Positions 37,978-46,975 are shown, counted from the stretch's first letter. The stretch is 64,000 nucleotides of DNA from Mucilaginibacter tundrae (GCF_013408825.1 NZ_JACCBZ010000004.1:532040-596039); one strand, 5' to 3'. Translations and numbers: made by a program. Notes: generated by a model not told the origin, from the letters alone.

Positions 37978-37980
37978 TCT

Positions 37981-39306
37981 ATGCATACCGCCTTAAAAAC
38001 CAGCATTAAACATATTATATTAATTGTTTTATTGTTAACCGTTTTAAAATCACCGGCTCAAGCAGGCCATACGGAGGTTACTGAATGGCAGGGCGATAAA
38101 AACGGCGCGGTATCTATCACTTATGATGATGGCAATATTAACCAGTTTAAATATGCACTTCCTATAATGGAACGGTTTAAGCTGCCGGCAACTTTTTTCA
38201 TTATCACAGGTGGTATTCCCGGCTCTAAATATCACGGTAGATTTATTGGCCGCCCGGTAAAAGAGATCATTGGCGAATCGGCAACTGTGCCCACCAATGC
38301 GCAAAACTTTCTTGAGCGGTGTTCGGCAGCGGGTTACCTGGGTTTTAAAGGCACTATAACTTACCATACTAAAGCCGCCAGCCTTTATGATGAAGGTAAA
38401 ACTACCGAAGCTTACCACTTAATGGATGAGCTATACAAAAAGGTACGCGATGGCAATTTTAAGCCCGGTTATGAGCCAAGTAATGAGGTGTTGCAGGAAA
38501 AAGGTTCAACTTGGGCTGATTTCAGGCGTGATGCTGCTTTGGGCTACGAGTTTGCCAGCCACTCCGTTACCCACGCCAGTATGCCTGCCCTGGATTCGGT
38601 TAATATTGATTATGAACTTGAAAAAAGCAAGGCTGAGATATTAGACAAATTAGGCGCAAAATATACCTTTAGTGCCGAAGTGCCTTATGGCTACGAAAAC
38701 CAGCGGGTAATGCAGATAGCCTACAAAATATACCCTGCCCTTCGCAATCGTATGCCCGAGCCCTGGCTAAAGGAAATTGACCGGGCCAGTAAAGAAACAC
38801 CAGGCAACACAAATAAGGATTATATACAATGGCAGCGAGGCGCTACCACCAAAACACCTCTCCCATTAATGCAGGCTTGGGTTGATACTGCCGTTGCTAA
38901 AACCAATACCTGGTTGGTATTGGTGATACATGGTATTGACGGGCTGGGATATGAAGCCCTGCCACATACACTGCTGAATACCTATTTTACTTATATAAAA
39001 GCCCATGAAAACAACTTGTGGGTAGCCACTTTTGGCAATGTAACCAAATATATGCGCGAGCGGGAAGCCACCGTAATACAAAGCAAAGTTGATAAACATG
39101 AGATATTGATTAACTTAAATTCCCACTTGAATAAGGCTGTTTATGACGTACCTTTAACATTAAAAACTTTTGTTCCTGATGAATGGAAATGGGTTGGAAT
39201 TATAAACGGTAAGCACATACAAAGAATAAAGGTGCTAAGAGAAGACAATGAGAGCTTTGTAATTTATAGCACTGTTAGAGATCAGATTACGTTGGTAAAG
39301 GAATAG
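37981..39306 (+). CDS. Exported polysaccharide deacetylase (NodB homology) with C-terminal extension
   Basis: About 441 residues from the ATG at 37981; the frame opens eight codons earlier, but those overlap the promoter box. A signal peptide ends near AQAG. NodB motifs: AVSITYDDGN (metal-binding Asp at about 49-50) and SHSVTHASM (the two His ligands). A long insertion lies between them, and a ~110-residue C-terminal beta-rich domain follows. It probably removes acetyl groups from an extracellular N-acetyl-glycan; the substrate is unknown. Confidence 0.85.
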   Translation: MHTALKTSIKHIILIVLLLTVLKSPAQAGHTEVTEWQGDKNGAVSITYDDGNINQFKYALPIMERFKLPATFFIITGGIPGSKYHGRFIGRPVKEIIGESATVPTNAQNFLERCSAAGYLGFKGTITYHTKAASLYDEGKTTEAYHLMDELYKKVRDGNFKPGYEPSNEVLQEKGSTWADFRRDAALGYEFASHSVTHASMPALDSVNIDYELEKSKAEILDKLGAKYTFSAEVPYGYENQRVMQIAYKIYPALRNRMPEPWLKEIDRASKETPGNTNKDYIQWQRGATTKTPLPLMQAWVDTAVAKTNTWLVLVIHGIDGLGYEALPHTLLNTYFTYIKAHENNLWVATFGNVTKYMREREATVIQSKVDKHEILINLNSHLNKAVYDVPLTLKTFVPDEWKWVGIINGKHIQRIKVLREDNESFVIYSTVRDQITLVKE

Positions 39307-39375
39307 AATTAGATGGGGTGTACTTCTTCCTTTTTCAAGGTCGTGATCTGGAGTTATCAGGATCCCAGCTAAAAG

Positions 39376-40077
39376 TTAAGCAACAAATTGCTTATCATCC
39401 AACTCATCGGTAATGGCTTCTTGGGTGGGGTCAGTCGCGGCTATCCCTTTTTGTTCAAGTTCCTCTATAAGTACGGTAAATTCATTTACAAACACATCCA
39501 GCGATGTGGCAGACAACTCAATATACTTTACCATTTTTTTTAACTGATATGGCGAATGTATAAAATTACCGATTATCCCGGTTAGGCCTATAATGTTGGC
39601 TACAGGCTTTCTTACCTTATGAGATGTCATAATTTTCATTTGTTCAAGGCTTTTCGCATGTTCTTTTAAATATTCCTCTGCCTTTTTTATTTTTTTGTAA
39701 GCTTGCTTTAATTCAAAAGCGAATTTATCCTTTACTTCGTTTTGGTAGATAAGTTCTTGGTTAAGTATTAATAATTCTGCTGCACGTTTCCCCTTTTCTT
39801 CATTTTGAAAGGCAAGTTCAATATTGGCGATGGCTAGCTCCGCGGCGCGCTTTTCTTTTTCACTGTTTTGAAATGCGAGTTCAATAACCCTGTTTTCCTT
39901 CTCCTGATTTTGAAATAAAAGTTCTTCATTGGCAATAGCCAGTTCGGCGGCACGTGCTTCTTTTTGCTGATTTTGAAATTGCAATTCTTTGTAAGCAACC
40001 GTCAATTCAACGGTACCAGTTTCTTTAACGTGGTACAATGTGCTTTTTAACTCTTTTATTTTATGAGAATATGACAT
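39376..40077 (-). CDS. Coiled-coil repeat protein with isolated HisKA-like helix pair (paralogue A)
   Basis: 233 residues, soluble. Residues 24-121 are 21-residue repeats (pattern ELAIANEELxFQNxEKExRAA), about 4.7 copies; one copy lacks exactly seven residues, so heptad phase is kept. A helix then carries MTSHKVRKPVANIIGLTGI, which resembles the histidine-kinase H box with His153. No ATPase domain follows; the protein ends 80 residues later. It could be a phosphotransfer or dimerisation partner, or a kinase remnant. A paralogue lies 277 bp upstream. Confidence 0.8.
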   Translation of the reverse strand: MSYSHKIKELKSTLYHVKETGTVELTVAYKELQFQNQQKEARAAELAIANEELLFQNQEKENRVIELAFQNSEKEKRAAELAIANIELAFQNEEKGKRAAELLILNQELIYQNEVKDKFAFELKQAYKKIKKAEEYLKEHAKSLEQMKIMTSHKVRKPVANIIGLTGIIGNFIHSPYQLKKMVKYIELSATSLDVFVNEFTVLIEELEQKGIAATDPTQEAITDELDDKQFVA

Positions 40078-40187
40078 GTGAAAAGACGTTAGCTAAAAGG
40101 TGAAAAGGCTATAAAACAACGTAAGTCAATACAAAACCGCTCAATTTATTATGTTATGGACTTTCAATTAAATAACATTATAAATTA

Positions 40188-40207
40188 GCTAATGTTTTGA
40201 AATACTG
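40188..40207. repeat. 20-bp sequence shared upstream of both coiled-coil paralogues
   Basis: GCTAATGTTTTGAAATACTG at 40188-40207 is identical to 41366-41385. It lies about 110 bp upstream of paralogue A and about 95 bp upstream of the preferred start of paralogue B. It is probably a duplicated regulatory or leader segment. Confidence 0.6.
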
Positions 40208-40353
40208 TGAATTAATTCACTGGAGATGTGTTAATCCTCTTACACCAGGCATAAGATATAAGTGGGATAAAAATATGGAGAACTAACCATTGGTGCGAGA
40301 ACATCATTACAAATTCAATAGGGCATTATATGAATAGCCCAGAAGGCCCTCAG

Positions 40354-41271
40354 CTACTGGCTTTTCCCTTTTTTCTCAAGGTTACCAATAAAGGCAGTTA
40401 ATTCATTTAAAAACAGGTCCAACTCCACAGCGGATTGCTTCAGGTATTTTATTGGTTTTTTTAGTTGAGCAGGCGAGTTTATAAAATCATTTATGATGTT
40501 TGTAAGACCGATGATATTTGCTACTGGCCTGCGTACATCTTGCGAAGTCATGTACATCATTTCTTCCAATCCTTTAACATACTCTTTTAAATACTCATCT
40601 GCTTTTTTAAGCTCTCTGTAAGCGAGGTTCAATTCTACCGCACGTTTTTCTTTTTCTTCGTTTTGGAAAACAAGCTCATTGTTGGCTATCAGTAATTCGG
40701 CAGCCCTATCCTCCTTTTCGTGATTTTGAAAAGCGAGTTCGATGTTGGCTATGGCCAGTTCTGCGGCACGATTTTCTTTTTCTTCATTTTGGAAAGCGAG
40801 TTCAATATTGGCTACAATTAATTCCGCGGCGCGGTTTTCTTTTTCTTCGTTTTGGAAAATAAGTTCGTTATTAGCTATAATCAGTTCTGCAGCACGGTTT
40901 TCTTTTTCCTCGTTCTGATAGATGAGTTCCTTATTGGCTATCAACAGTTCAGCTGCCCTATCCTCTTTCTCGTGATTTTGAAAGGCGAGTTCGATGTTGG
41001 CTATAACCAGTTCGGCAGCGCGTTTTTCTTTTTCCTGGTTTTGAAAGGCGAGTTCAATATTGGCTATAACCAGTTCAGCAGCACGCTTTTCTTTTTCCAG
41101 GTTTTGAAATATAAGTTCTTCGTTAGCAATGGCCAATTCGGCCGCACGTGCTTCCTTTTGCTGGTTTTGAAATAACAATTCTTTATTTGCAACGATCAGG
41201 GCAGTGGCATTGGTTTCTTCCGCCCTGTGCAAGATGAATTTAAATTCTTTTGTTTTATGGGAATATGACAT
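40354..41271 (-). CDS. Coiled-coil repeat protein with HisKA-like box lacking His (paralogue B)
   Basis: The frame opens at 41412, but the Met at 41271 (MSYSHKTKEFKF) matches the start of paralogue A, and the upstream 141 bp include sequence that is noncoding at the other copy. From there it has 305 residues. Exactly nine 21-residue repeats follow. The kinase-like box reads MTSQDVRRPVANIIGLTNI, with Gln (CAA at 40540-40542) where A has His. No ATPase domain. If the longer start were used, a membrane helix would be added. Confidence 0.78.
   Translation of the reverse strand: MSYSHKTKEFKFILHRAEETNATALIVANKELLFQNQQKEARAAELAIANEELIFQNLEKEKRAAELVIANIELAFQNQEKEKRAAELVIANIELAFQNHEKEDRAAELLIANKELIYQNEEKENRAAELIIANNELIFQNEEKENRAAELIVANIELAFQNEEKENRAAELAIANIELAFQNHEKEDRAAELLIANNELVFQNEEKEKRAVELNLAYRELKKADEYLKEYVKGLEEMMYMTSQDVRRPVANIIGLTNIINDFINSPAQLKKPIKYLKQSAVELDLFLNELTAFIGNLEKKGKSQ
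40636..41202. repeat. Nine in-frame 63-bp tandem repeats
   Basis: 567 bp encoding 9 x 21 residues of paralogue B. Units differ by a few bases, for example at LAFQNHEKED versus LIFQNEEKEN, and some non-adjacent units resemble each other most, a sign of block duplication. Such arrays can change copy number. Confidence 0.85.
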
Positions 41272-41553
41272 ATAAAAGGTTCGGCTTAAATAAAGTGGTA
41301 GAGCTATAATTACGAAACCGCTTGTTATTAAGTAAATGAATATACTTAGTATAACAGCAAAAGCGGCTAATGTTTTGAAATACTGATAATTAATATCAAA
41401 AAGTGGACTCATCTTTGTTATAAACTAACATGATCGGGTGTAACCTATATCCAACAACTGCCATAAATGGCGCGTAGTGGCTTACTGTAGAATGCGTTTA
41501 TTTGTGTATTGTGAACATTATAGTACCTTACAGGCATTTTATTATCAACTAAC

Positions 41554-42537
41554 ATGCGAATAATTACCCTTGAAGAACATATTTCCTTTCCGGAGATGAC
41601 CGATAAGATACCCAAAGAGGCATTAGCCGGTTTTGGTCAGTCGGCAGCCATGCAGCGGATAGCTCCAAAGCTGGCCGATATAACCGGAGATCGTTTAAAA
41701 TCAATGGATGAAAACGGTATTACAATGCAGGTACTCTCTGTAGATAGTTCAGGCGCTAACCTTTTAAGCCCACAGCAAGGCCCGGCTTTTGCAATGAAAT
41801 ACAATGATCTGATCGCGGAAAAGATAGCGGGTTTTGAAAGCCGGTTTACGGCTTTTGCCCATTTACCGATGACAGCCCCTCTTGCCGCGGCTGATGAATT
41901 AGAACGTGCAGTAAAAGAGTACCATTTTCGTGGCGCTATGATACGAGGACTGACACAGGACAAGTTTTTAGATCAACCTGAATTTGCACCGATATTTGAA
42001 CGAGCTGAAAAGTTGGACGTACCAATTTATCTCCACCCTGGCCTACCGCCAAAAGGGATTGCTGATATTTATTATAGCGGACTACCCAATTATTCAGGTA
42101 TGGCAGAGGCATTGGGGTGTTATGGCTGGGGATGGCACTCTGAAACAGCATTGCATGTTTTACGCCTGCTCTTTTCAGGCATTTTCGATCAATATCCCAA
42201 ACTAAAATTAATCATTGGCCATATGGGGGAAATGTTGCCGATGATGATGGCAAGATCAGAGAAAGCATTTAAACCCGGAAACGGCGGCGCAAACCAGCGC
42301 ACCCTTACTGATACTTTCCATAACCAGGTACATATTACCACCAGCGGTTTTTTCACACAGCCGCCATTGAAAATCGCTTTAGATACTTTTGGGATCGATA
42401 ACATCATGTTCTCTGTTGATTATCCGTTTAGTACTAATGAGATGGGTACCGAGTTTTTGAATGCGATTGAGCTATCAAAGGAAGATATCAAAAAAATCGC
42501 GCATGGTAATGCGGATAAGTTATTGAATTTAATATAG
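41554..42537 (+). CDS. Amidohydrolase-2 family protein (ACMSD / dihydroxybenzoate decarboxylase-like)
   Basis: 327 residues. N-terminal ITLEEHISFP carries the E-x-H type metal site typical of the decarboxylase-like branch. Further sites are YLHPGLPP, LIIGHMGEMLPMM and the aspartate in SVDYPFSTNEMG. Members decarboxylate or hydrolyse aromatic or lactone substrates; the actual substrate is unknown. It is a single gene, divergent from the coiled-coil pair. Confidence 0.88.
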   Translation: MRIITLEEHISFPEMTDKIPKEALAGFGQSAAMQRIAPKLADITGDRLKSMDENGITMQVLSVDSSGANLLSPQQGPAFAMKYNDLIAEKIAGFESRFTAFAHLPMTAPLAAADELERAVKEYHFRGAMIRGLTQDKFLDQPEFAPIFERAEKLDVPIYLHPGLPPKGIADIYYSGLPNYSGMAEALGCYGWGWHSETALHVLRLLFSGIFDQYPKLKLIIGHMGEMLPMMMARSEKAFKPGNGGANQRTLTDTFHNQVHITTSGFFTQPPLKIALDTFGIDNIMFSVDYPFSTNEMGTEFLNAIELSKEDIKKIAHGNADKLLNLI

Positions 42538-42697
42538 ATGATCTTAATAAAATACCATCGCGCTTTTATGCTTGAAACAATAAAAAAAGGCGAAATGCAG
42601 GTAAGATTGGACATGCTTCACATTATATTACAACCAAAATAAAATGAATTGATTAATTATGTAAGATGTCGGGCAGCAGTTTAAAGGTTAGCGCATA

Positions 42698-43309
42698 TTA
42701 TCTCTTATACTTATACCGTAAAAGTTGGCGCAGCTTAATAAAAGAATTATAGGGGCCCACAGCCAATGTGGCGTTAACAAGCCAGGCGGGGATGCTCCCA
42801 CCAGGATCAACACTAAAGGTATAGTCAACCTTTAATTTATTGTCTGGCGACTGAGTAACATGCCGGGTGGCTAAGGAATATGGCACCCGTATATAATCGC
42901 TGTTTTGAGGTAGATAATCGGGTAAACTTTTTGCCAGAATATTTAAAATATCCGGGGTGGGATTGATATTGAGTTCAACAATCAAATCGCGATCCTTTAT
43001 AGGCCATGGAAGATGAGATTGTGTATAATAAATAATCTTTTGTGGATTTAGCGTTTTTAAGATCACTGACTTCTTGTTAGAAAAAACCCATTGATTATAG
43101 TTGGCGATATCTTGTAACGTACTAATCAATTCATCTTTGGTTGCATCAAGTTTACATAGCACCCTAAGTTCTTTTAAGTTGCCGGTGGGTGCATTTCGTG
43201 TATAAACTTCAATACCGTTTTCATTTTTTTTTAATTCCCAACTACTTTGGGCAAAGGCCGATGAAAACCCAAAAATCAAAATTGCAAAAAGGTAAAGTTC
43301 TTTTTTCAT
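42698..43309 (-). CDS. Exported START-domain (SRPBCC superfamily) protein
   Basis: 203 residues with a signal peptide ending at AFAQ. The START-like pattern is seen in WELKKNENGIEVYTR, LPWPIKDRDLIVELN, RVPYSLATRHV and VDPGGSIPAWLVNA. START domains bind lipids or other hydrophobic ligands; the exported form probably acts in the periplasm. It is on the edge of the repeat-rich accessory region. Confidence 0.85.
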   Translation of the reverse strand: MKKELYLFAILIFGFSSAFAQSSWELKKNENGIEVYTRNAPTGNLKELRVLCKLDATKDELISTLQDIANYNQWVFSNKKSVILKTLNPQKIIYYTQSHLPWPIKDRDLIVELNINPTPDILNILAKSLPDYLPQNSDYIRVPYSLATRHVTQSPDNKLKVDYTFSVDPGGSIPAWLVNATLAVGPYNSFIKLRQLLRYKYKR

Positions 43310-43651
43310 TAATAATTCTTATACAGGTATTGGATAAAAACCCTTTACGCTGTTAAAAATCAAGCAATAAAGCGAGTTATTATATGTATAACTTAAATTT
43401 ATGAGAAAGATTATTCGGAAAATAAAATAACTCGCAAACTATTTGTCATGCCGAATTTATTGGCATGCCTACTGTTAAGCGGCCGGCTTGGAGGCAACCT
43501 CCTGTGGGATGCTGAAAAAAGTCAGCATGAACTGCTCTTTATAAATAAGCACTCGCGGCACGCTTACTCGAGCAATGGGAATATTTGGTATACCAAAAAA
43601 TTTTGTTTCATACGCCAGACAGGGTCTTCGATTTCATCGTTAGATTGCTTT

Positions 43652-43688
43652 ACTGGTTTAAGAGCGCTGCGCTAACTCTTAAACCAGT
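43652..43688. repeat. Perfect 13-bp hairpin
   Basis: ACTGGTTTAAGAG and CTCTTAAACCAGT flank an 11-nt loop. It lacks a good T-run on either side, so it may be a repeat arm rather than a terminator. Confidence 0.65.
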
Positions 43689-43702
43689 GAGGGGTTTTCT
43701 GT

Positions 43703-43783
43703 AGGGTCTTTCAAAGAATATTTTGCGCACATTAGCCAAGTAAACTATAACAGTTATAACGGATGGTCCGGTGCGAGAAACTC
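43703..43783. repeat. Repeat copy 1: core TTTGCGCACATTAGCC with flanking arms
   Basis: The 30-bp core at 43722-43751 is identical to 44323-44352. The left arm AGGGTCTTTC (43703-43712) is the inverse of the right arm of copy 2, and the right arm CGAGAAACTC (43774-43783) is the inverse of the left arm of copy 2. Confidence 0.75.
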
Positions 43784-43806
43784 TCCGGGAGCTAAAAAGA
43801 ATTTGG

Positions 43807-44280
43807 TTAATTTGTTTTATCTTTTCTTTCTGTATAATCCGGAGGTGACACAATCCTTAGGTTGGGATTTGTGAAGTCTACTTCGTGGATGATGTATCCT
43901 TTCTTGTCTGGTTCAATTAAAAAAATCTGATAGTCTCGAGTATAAGCATTCTTTTCAATCTGCTTTGATTTAAGTATCAAATAACTGAGATCAATTAGTT
44001 TTATAGCCTTTAGTTCCTTTTTGGTAATATGCACAGCTATCTCTTTGCTTTTAATATTATAAAAAAATGTTGGACTCCCTCCATTTATAAGACACGGACA
44101 ATGTATTGTATAATTTTTGTAAATTGAATTTTCCTCTACGTTAATATCCCACATACGGTCTTTAACCGGTGTGTGAAGTGTATCCACCAAATAATAAACA
44201 CTATCAATTCTAGTTTTCTTTTGAGCCTGGGTTCTTAAGAAAAAAGCAATTAGTAAAATACTTAATATATATATTTTCAT
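43807..44280 (-). CDS. Exported protein of unknown function, enclosed by repeats
   Basis: 157 residues with a signal peptide ending at TQAQ. The mature part contains IHCPCLINGGSPTFFYN, a CPC motif, and a C-terminal charged tail (YTERKDKTN). I recognise no family. It is alone between two repeat copies that are direct in their cores and inverted in their arms, so it may be a mobile or shuffled cargo gene. Confidence 0.65.
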   Translation of the reverse strand: MKIYILSILLIAFFLRTQAQKKTRIDSVYYLVDTLHTPVKDRMWDINVEENSIYKNYTIHCPCLINGGSPTFFYNIKSKEIAVHITKKELKAIKLIDLSYLILKSKQIEKNAYTRDYQIFLIEPDKKGYIIHEVDFTNPNLRIVSPPDYTERKDKTN

Positions 44281-44304
44281 AAAAAATCAATTACAATCTT
44301 CGCG

Positions 44305-44388
44305 GAGTTTCTCGAAGAGCTCTTTGCGCACATTAGCCAAGTAAACTATAACTATTGGAACGCAGGGTCCTCTCCGAAAGACCCTGCG
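44305..44388. repeat. Repeat copy 2 with 9-bp hairpin
   Basis: Left arm GAGTTTCTCG (44305-44314), core 44323-44352 (identical to copy 1), then hairpin CGCAGGGTC / GACCCTGCG (44361-44369, 44380-44388), whose right arm includes GAAAGACCCT. Confidence 0.75.
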
Positions 44389-44541
44389 GGAACGAAAGCT
44401 TTTCATGAAAAATTTAATTACACTGTACTATTGAATAAGACCCATCGCTGTTTTGTATTATTTAAGACCAGCTTGTATTTGTGGCATTCCCTTTCATTAA
44501 TGTAAGCCAAGTTTGTTTATAAATGGTTGATCTCCGCTATC

Positions 44542-44609
44542 GCAAGCGTCCCGCTAGTGAGTTATGCAATTTCTGATCTATTATATTATACCACAAGCGG
44601 AACGCTTGC
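44542..44609. repeat. 68-bp inverted repeat (GCAAGCGTCCCGCT type)
   Basis: GCAAGCGTCCCGCT at 44542-44555 pairs with AGCGGAACGCTTGC at 44596-44609 (13 of 14). The 40-bp centre is AT-rich. It resembles interspersed repeats I associate with related Sphingobacteriaceae; there is no gene in 44281-44676. Confidence 0.6.
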
Positions 44610-44676
44610 AGTAGCATTGGGGAATTATCTTCTTCATGAGATAGCAGTTTGGTGTGGTAACATACGACTGCACCCA

Positions 44677-45207
44677 TTAAAAAATAATCACCGGGAAATT
44701 ATAATTAATTGCTATGTAGTGCTTGTAATTTTCTCCGGTAAATGTGGCTGTGATATTTTTCCTTAAGCTATAATCTATTTGCTCAATATCTTCTAATGAA
44801 ACTAAAGTATCTTCTTTCAATGTAAAACTAATATCTGTAATTTTACCATCAGTTTCAAATTCTACAAGGACACTCATTGTCTCTTTATTATTTTTTAACG
44901 CTGCTAATTTATCACTCAGAATAGTATAAATTATTTGTTTAGCAGCATCTTTATCTACGTGAAGATCCTTTCTAAAATCCATCGGCACGAAAGTGCGATT
45001 TTTCTCCTCCTTTGTATAAGGAATGCCATTATTATATTTATTGCTTTTGCTATAAATATCAATATATCTAACGGAGTCATGATAACTTAATTTATTAACT
45101 ATGAATGTATCATGTTTGCCTTGTATTTCCCCGGGTGTTAATTTTGTTTGTGCAGAACATTTTATAAAAATGATAAGTAGCGCTATCGTAAGAATTATTT
45201 TTTTCAT
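44677..45207 (-). CDS. Exported protein of unknown function
   Basis: 176 residues with a signal peptide ending at KCSAQ. The mature part is charged: KLTPGEIQGKHDTFIVNK, then a segment with VDKDAAKQIIYTIL and a C-terminal strand region MSVLVEFETDGKITDISFTL, which recalls TonB-C-like or energy-transducer folds only vaguely. No family assigned. It starts 4 bp after the stop of the HEFFH lipoprotein, so the two are probably co-transcribed and may act together. Confidence 0.7.
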   Translation of the reverse strand: MKKIILTIALLIIFIKCSAQTKLTPGEIQGKHDTFIVNKLSYHDSVRYIDIYSKSNKYNNGIPYTKEEKNRTFVPMDFRKDLHVDKDAAKQIIYTILSDKLAALKNNKETMSVLVEFETDGKITDISFTLKEDTLVSLEDIEQIDYSLRKNITATFTGENYKHYIAINYNFPVIIF

Positions 45208-45211
45208 AGAA

Positions 45212-46894
45212 TTAGCAGTTTGGTGTGGTGACTATATTAAATAAATTAATTAAGGCCTGTGGCGTTAAATTGATTATGGTGCTGGTGTATGCATTGCCGG
45301 GTATTTGGTTATACTCACTTAAAAAAGAATTATAACTGGTCATAAACTGGCTATAAGCCGCCGTGCCGGGGCTAAGCTGTGGATAAACAATGCCATTTTG
45401 AGTTAACCCATTTATCCAAGTATTGTAATCATCCCGTTGTTGTGGGGTTCCTTGTGAAAAAGCGCTACGCCCGCCTGTTGCAATATCATTAAAAACGGCT
45501 TGCTCAAATTCAATATTAACGGCACCGGGATTATTAGCGCCTGTAGTTGTATTTTCGCCATAAGGTAAAATACCGCCAGGGTAAGTGGCATTTTGATAAT
45601 CATGAAAAAACTCATGTTCTAATAAGTCTGCATTTGCCGGTGTCGCCATTTGGTCGGTAGAAAAAGTAAACCCACCTGTGGCAGGATTATAATTGGCGTT
45701 ATAATTACCTGGGGTAATACAAAAGGAAATAGTTTTGCCACCAAAGTAATTATACAAAAATCGTGATGCGCAATCTTCGGTACTAAATGCTGCAACTGTG
45801 CTGGTTATGGAGTTTTGTTCTTGGGTTGTGAGTCCTTGACAAAAAACTATTTTTATGGTATTTGGGCCAGTTACTGGTGTTTCATCACAAGATGTAGTTG
45901 TAGTAGGTGGCGGATACCCCGACGCAACGCCAACAGGCGCACCCGAACCAGGCGGCGGCCCATAAACGTTAATACTCTTTGACCGGGTGATTATGGATGA
46001 GCCAGACGCTGTGCTGCATGGTATTGTAGTTGTGCCGTTGCCAACCCCACCGCCCGTGGTAGTACCACCGCCGCTACCCCCAGTGCTGCCGCCACCGCCG
46101 CTACCCCCAGTGCTTTCAAAACATACGGTATATAAATATTCGGAGTTGGTAAGCTCGCCATTGCCGTAGGTGTCCCATGATACATCATAACAATCCTCTG
46201 ATTCCAGGTCTGCCAGTTGTTTGCCATTGTTGCCAATATAACTTTGCGCAACCTGGCCGGAGCCATAAGGATTAGCAGCAACTGAGTAAAATAATTGTCC
46301 GTTTTGATAATACCAGCAGCTCACCAGTTTACCTTTAGGCGTGCTATAAATACAAAAACCACTAAAATCACTGTCGCGTTTATTGTATTTGTCCCTATCG
46401 AGTTTGGTGGGATCATTCTTAATATAAGTGGAATCGGCAATAATCGTCATCACATAAGCGTGGTAACCGGTACTGTCATTAATTAACAGGAATGAACTGC
46501 GGGTATATTGGGGTTTATAATGCGCCATTATTGCAGCGGAATGGCCTAATGATATTACCGTGTTAACAGCAGACGGCGCAAGTGGCAATTCTACAACACC
46601 AGCTTTGAAACGGGTATAAGTAACCCCGTGAGCCCAATCAGGTTTTAAAACCTGGCTAAGGTCAACCGATGGGTTAGCATTAGCGCCCGTACTTTGAACA
46701 GCAAGTTTACTATTCGTTGCGCTTATGGGGTAGGTACTTTCGTACCAGGTTTTAGCCTGCGCTACTGTGGGCGACAGATTAGCCGTCGATTCTGTTTTAG
46801 TGTCTTTATGGCAACCGTAATAACATATACCAATTAATATTAAAGAAAAGGGTACAAATAGCCGGAGTTTAGTTTTATGTTTTATAATTAACAT
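45212..46894 (-). CDS. Putative lipoprotein with HEFFH metallopeptidase-like motif
   Basis: 560 residues with a lipoprotein signal (IGICYYGC). The N-terminal half has little similarity I can name. A Gly/Ser/Thr-rich linker (about 268-290) encoded by short tandem repeats follows. The C-terminal part has NADLLEHEFFHDYQN with HExxH at 427-431, a zinc-peptidase-type motif. A clear third ligand was not identified, and CITPGNYNANYN and FEQAVFNDIATGG nearby are candidates for substrate or ligand regions. It is coupled to the 176-residue exported protein. A surface protease is possible but unproven. Confidence 0.68.
   Translation of the reverse strand: MLIIKHKTKLRLFVPFSLILIGICYYGCHKDTKTESTANLSPTVAQAKTWYESTYPISATNSKLAVQSTGANANPSVDLSQVLKPDWAHGVTYTRFKAGVVELPLAPSAVNTVISLGHSAAIMAHYKPQYTRSSFLLINDSTGYHAYVMTIIADSTYIKNDPTKLDRDKYNKRDSDFSGFCIYSTPKGKLVSCWYYQNGQLFYSVAANPYGSGQVAQSYIGNNGKQLADLESEDCYDVSWDTYGNGELTNSEYLYTVCFESTGGSGGGGSTGGSGGGTTTGGGVGNGTTTIPCSTASGSSIITRSKSINVYGPPPGSGAPVGVASGYPPPTTTTSCDETPVTGPNTIKIVFCQGLTTQEQNSITSTVAAFSTEDCASRFLYNYFGGKTISFCITPGNYNANYNPATGGFTFSTDQMATPANADLLEHEFFHDYQNATYPGGILPYGENTTTGANNPGAVNIEFEQAVFNDIATGGRSAFSQGTPQQRDDYNTWINGLTQNGIVYPQLSPGTAAYSQFMTSYNSFLSEYNQIPGNAYTSTIINLTPQALINLFNIVTTPNC
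46065..46114. repeat. 27-bp tandem repeat in the Gly/Ser linker
   Basis: CCACCGCCGCTACCCCCAGT at 46065 and again at 46092 (period 27). It encodes GGSGG-type sequence in the HEFFH lipoprotein. Confidence 0.7.
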
Positions 46895-46975
46895 ACAGAT
46901 AAGGTTGGTTGAGTTAAAGTTAAGAAATATAATTCGACCTTATTGGTGTAACACAAATATTACAAATACAGAATA

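Larger units (their letters stand above)
43310..43806. other. 497-bp gene-free interval with hairpins and repeats
   Basis: No convincing gene on either strand. It holds TTTGGTATACCAAA (a palindrome), the 13-bp hairpin at 43652-43688 and the first copy of the 30-bp direct repeat. The short open frames here do not show protein-like composition. Confidence 0.6.

Noticed and set aside
40636..41202. Possible CRISPR array
   Set aside because: The 63-bp periodicity is in frame, without unique spacers, and encodes a clean coiled-coil repeat.
42538..42642. 34-residue open frame just after the amidohydrolase stop
   Set aside because: Too short, no ribosome site, and no recognisable similarity; possible but unsupported.
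43652..43688. Terminator call for the 13-bp hairpin
   Set aside because: No T-run follows on either strand and no gene ends nearby, so it is listed only as a hairpin repeat.
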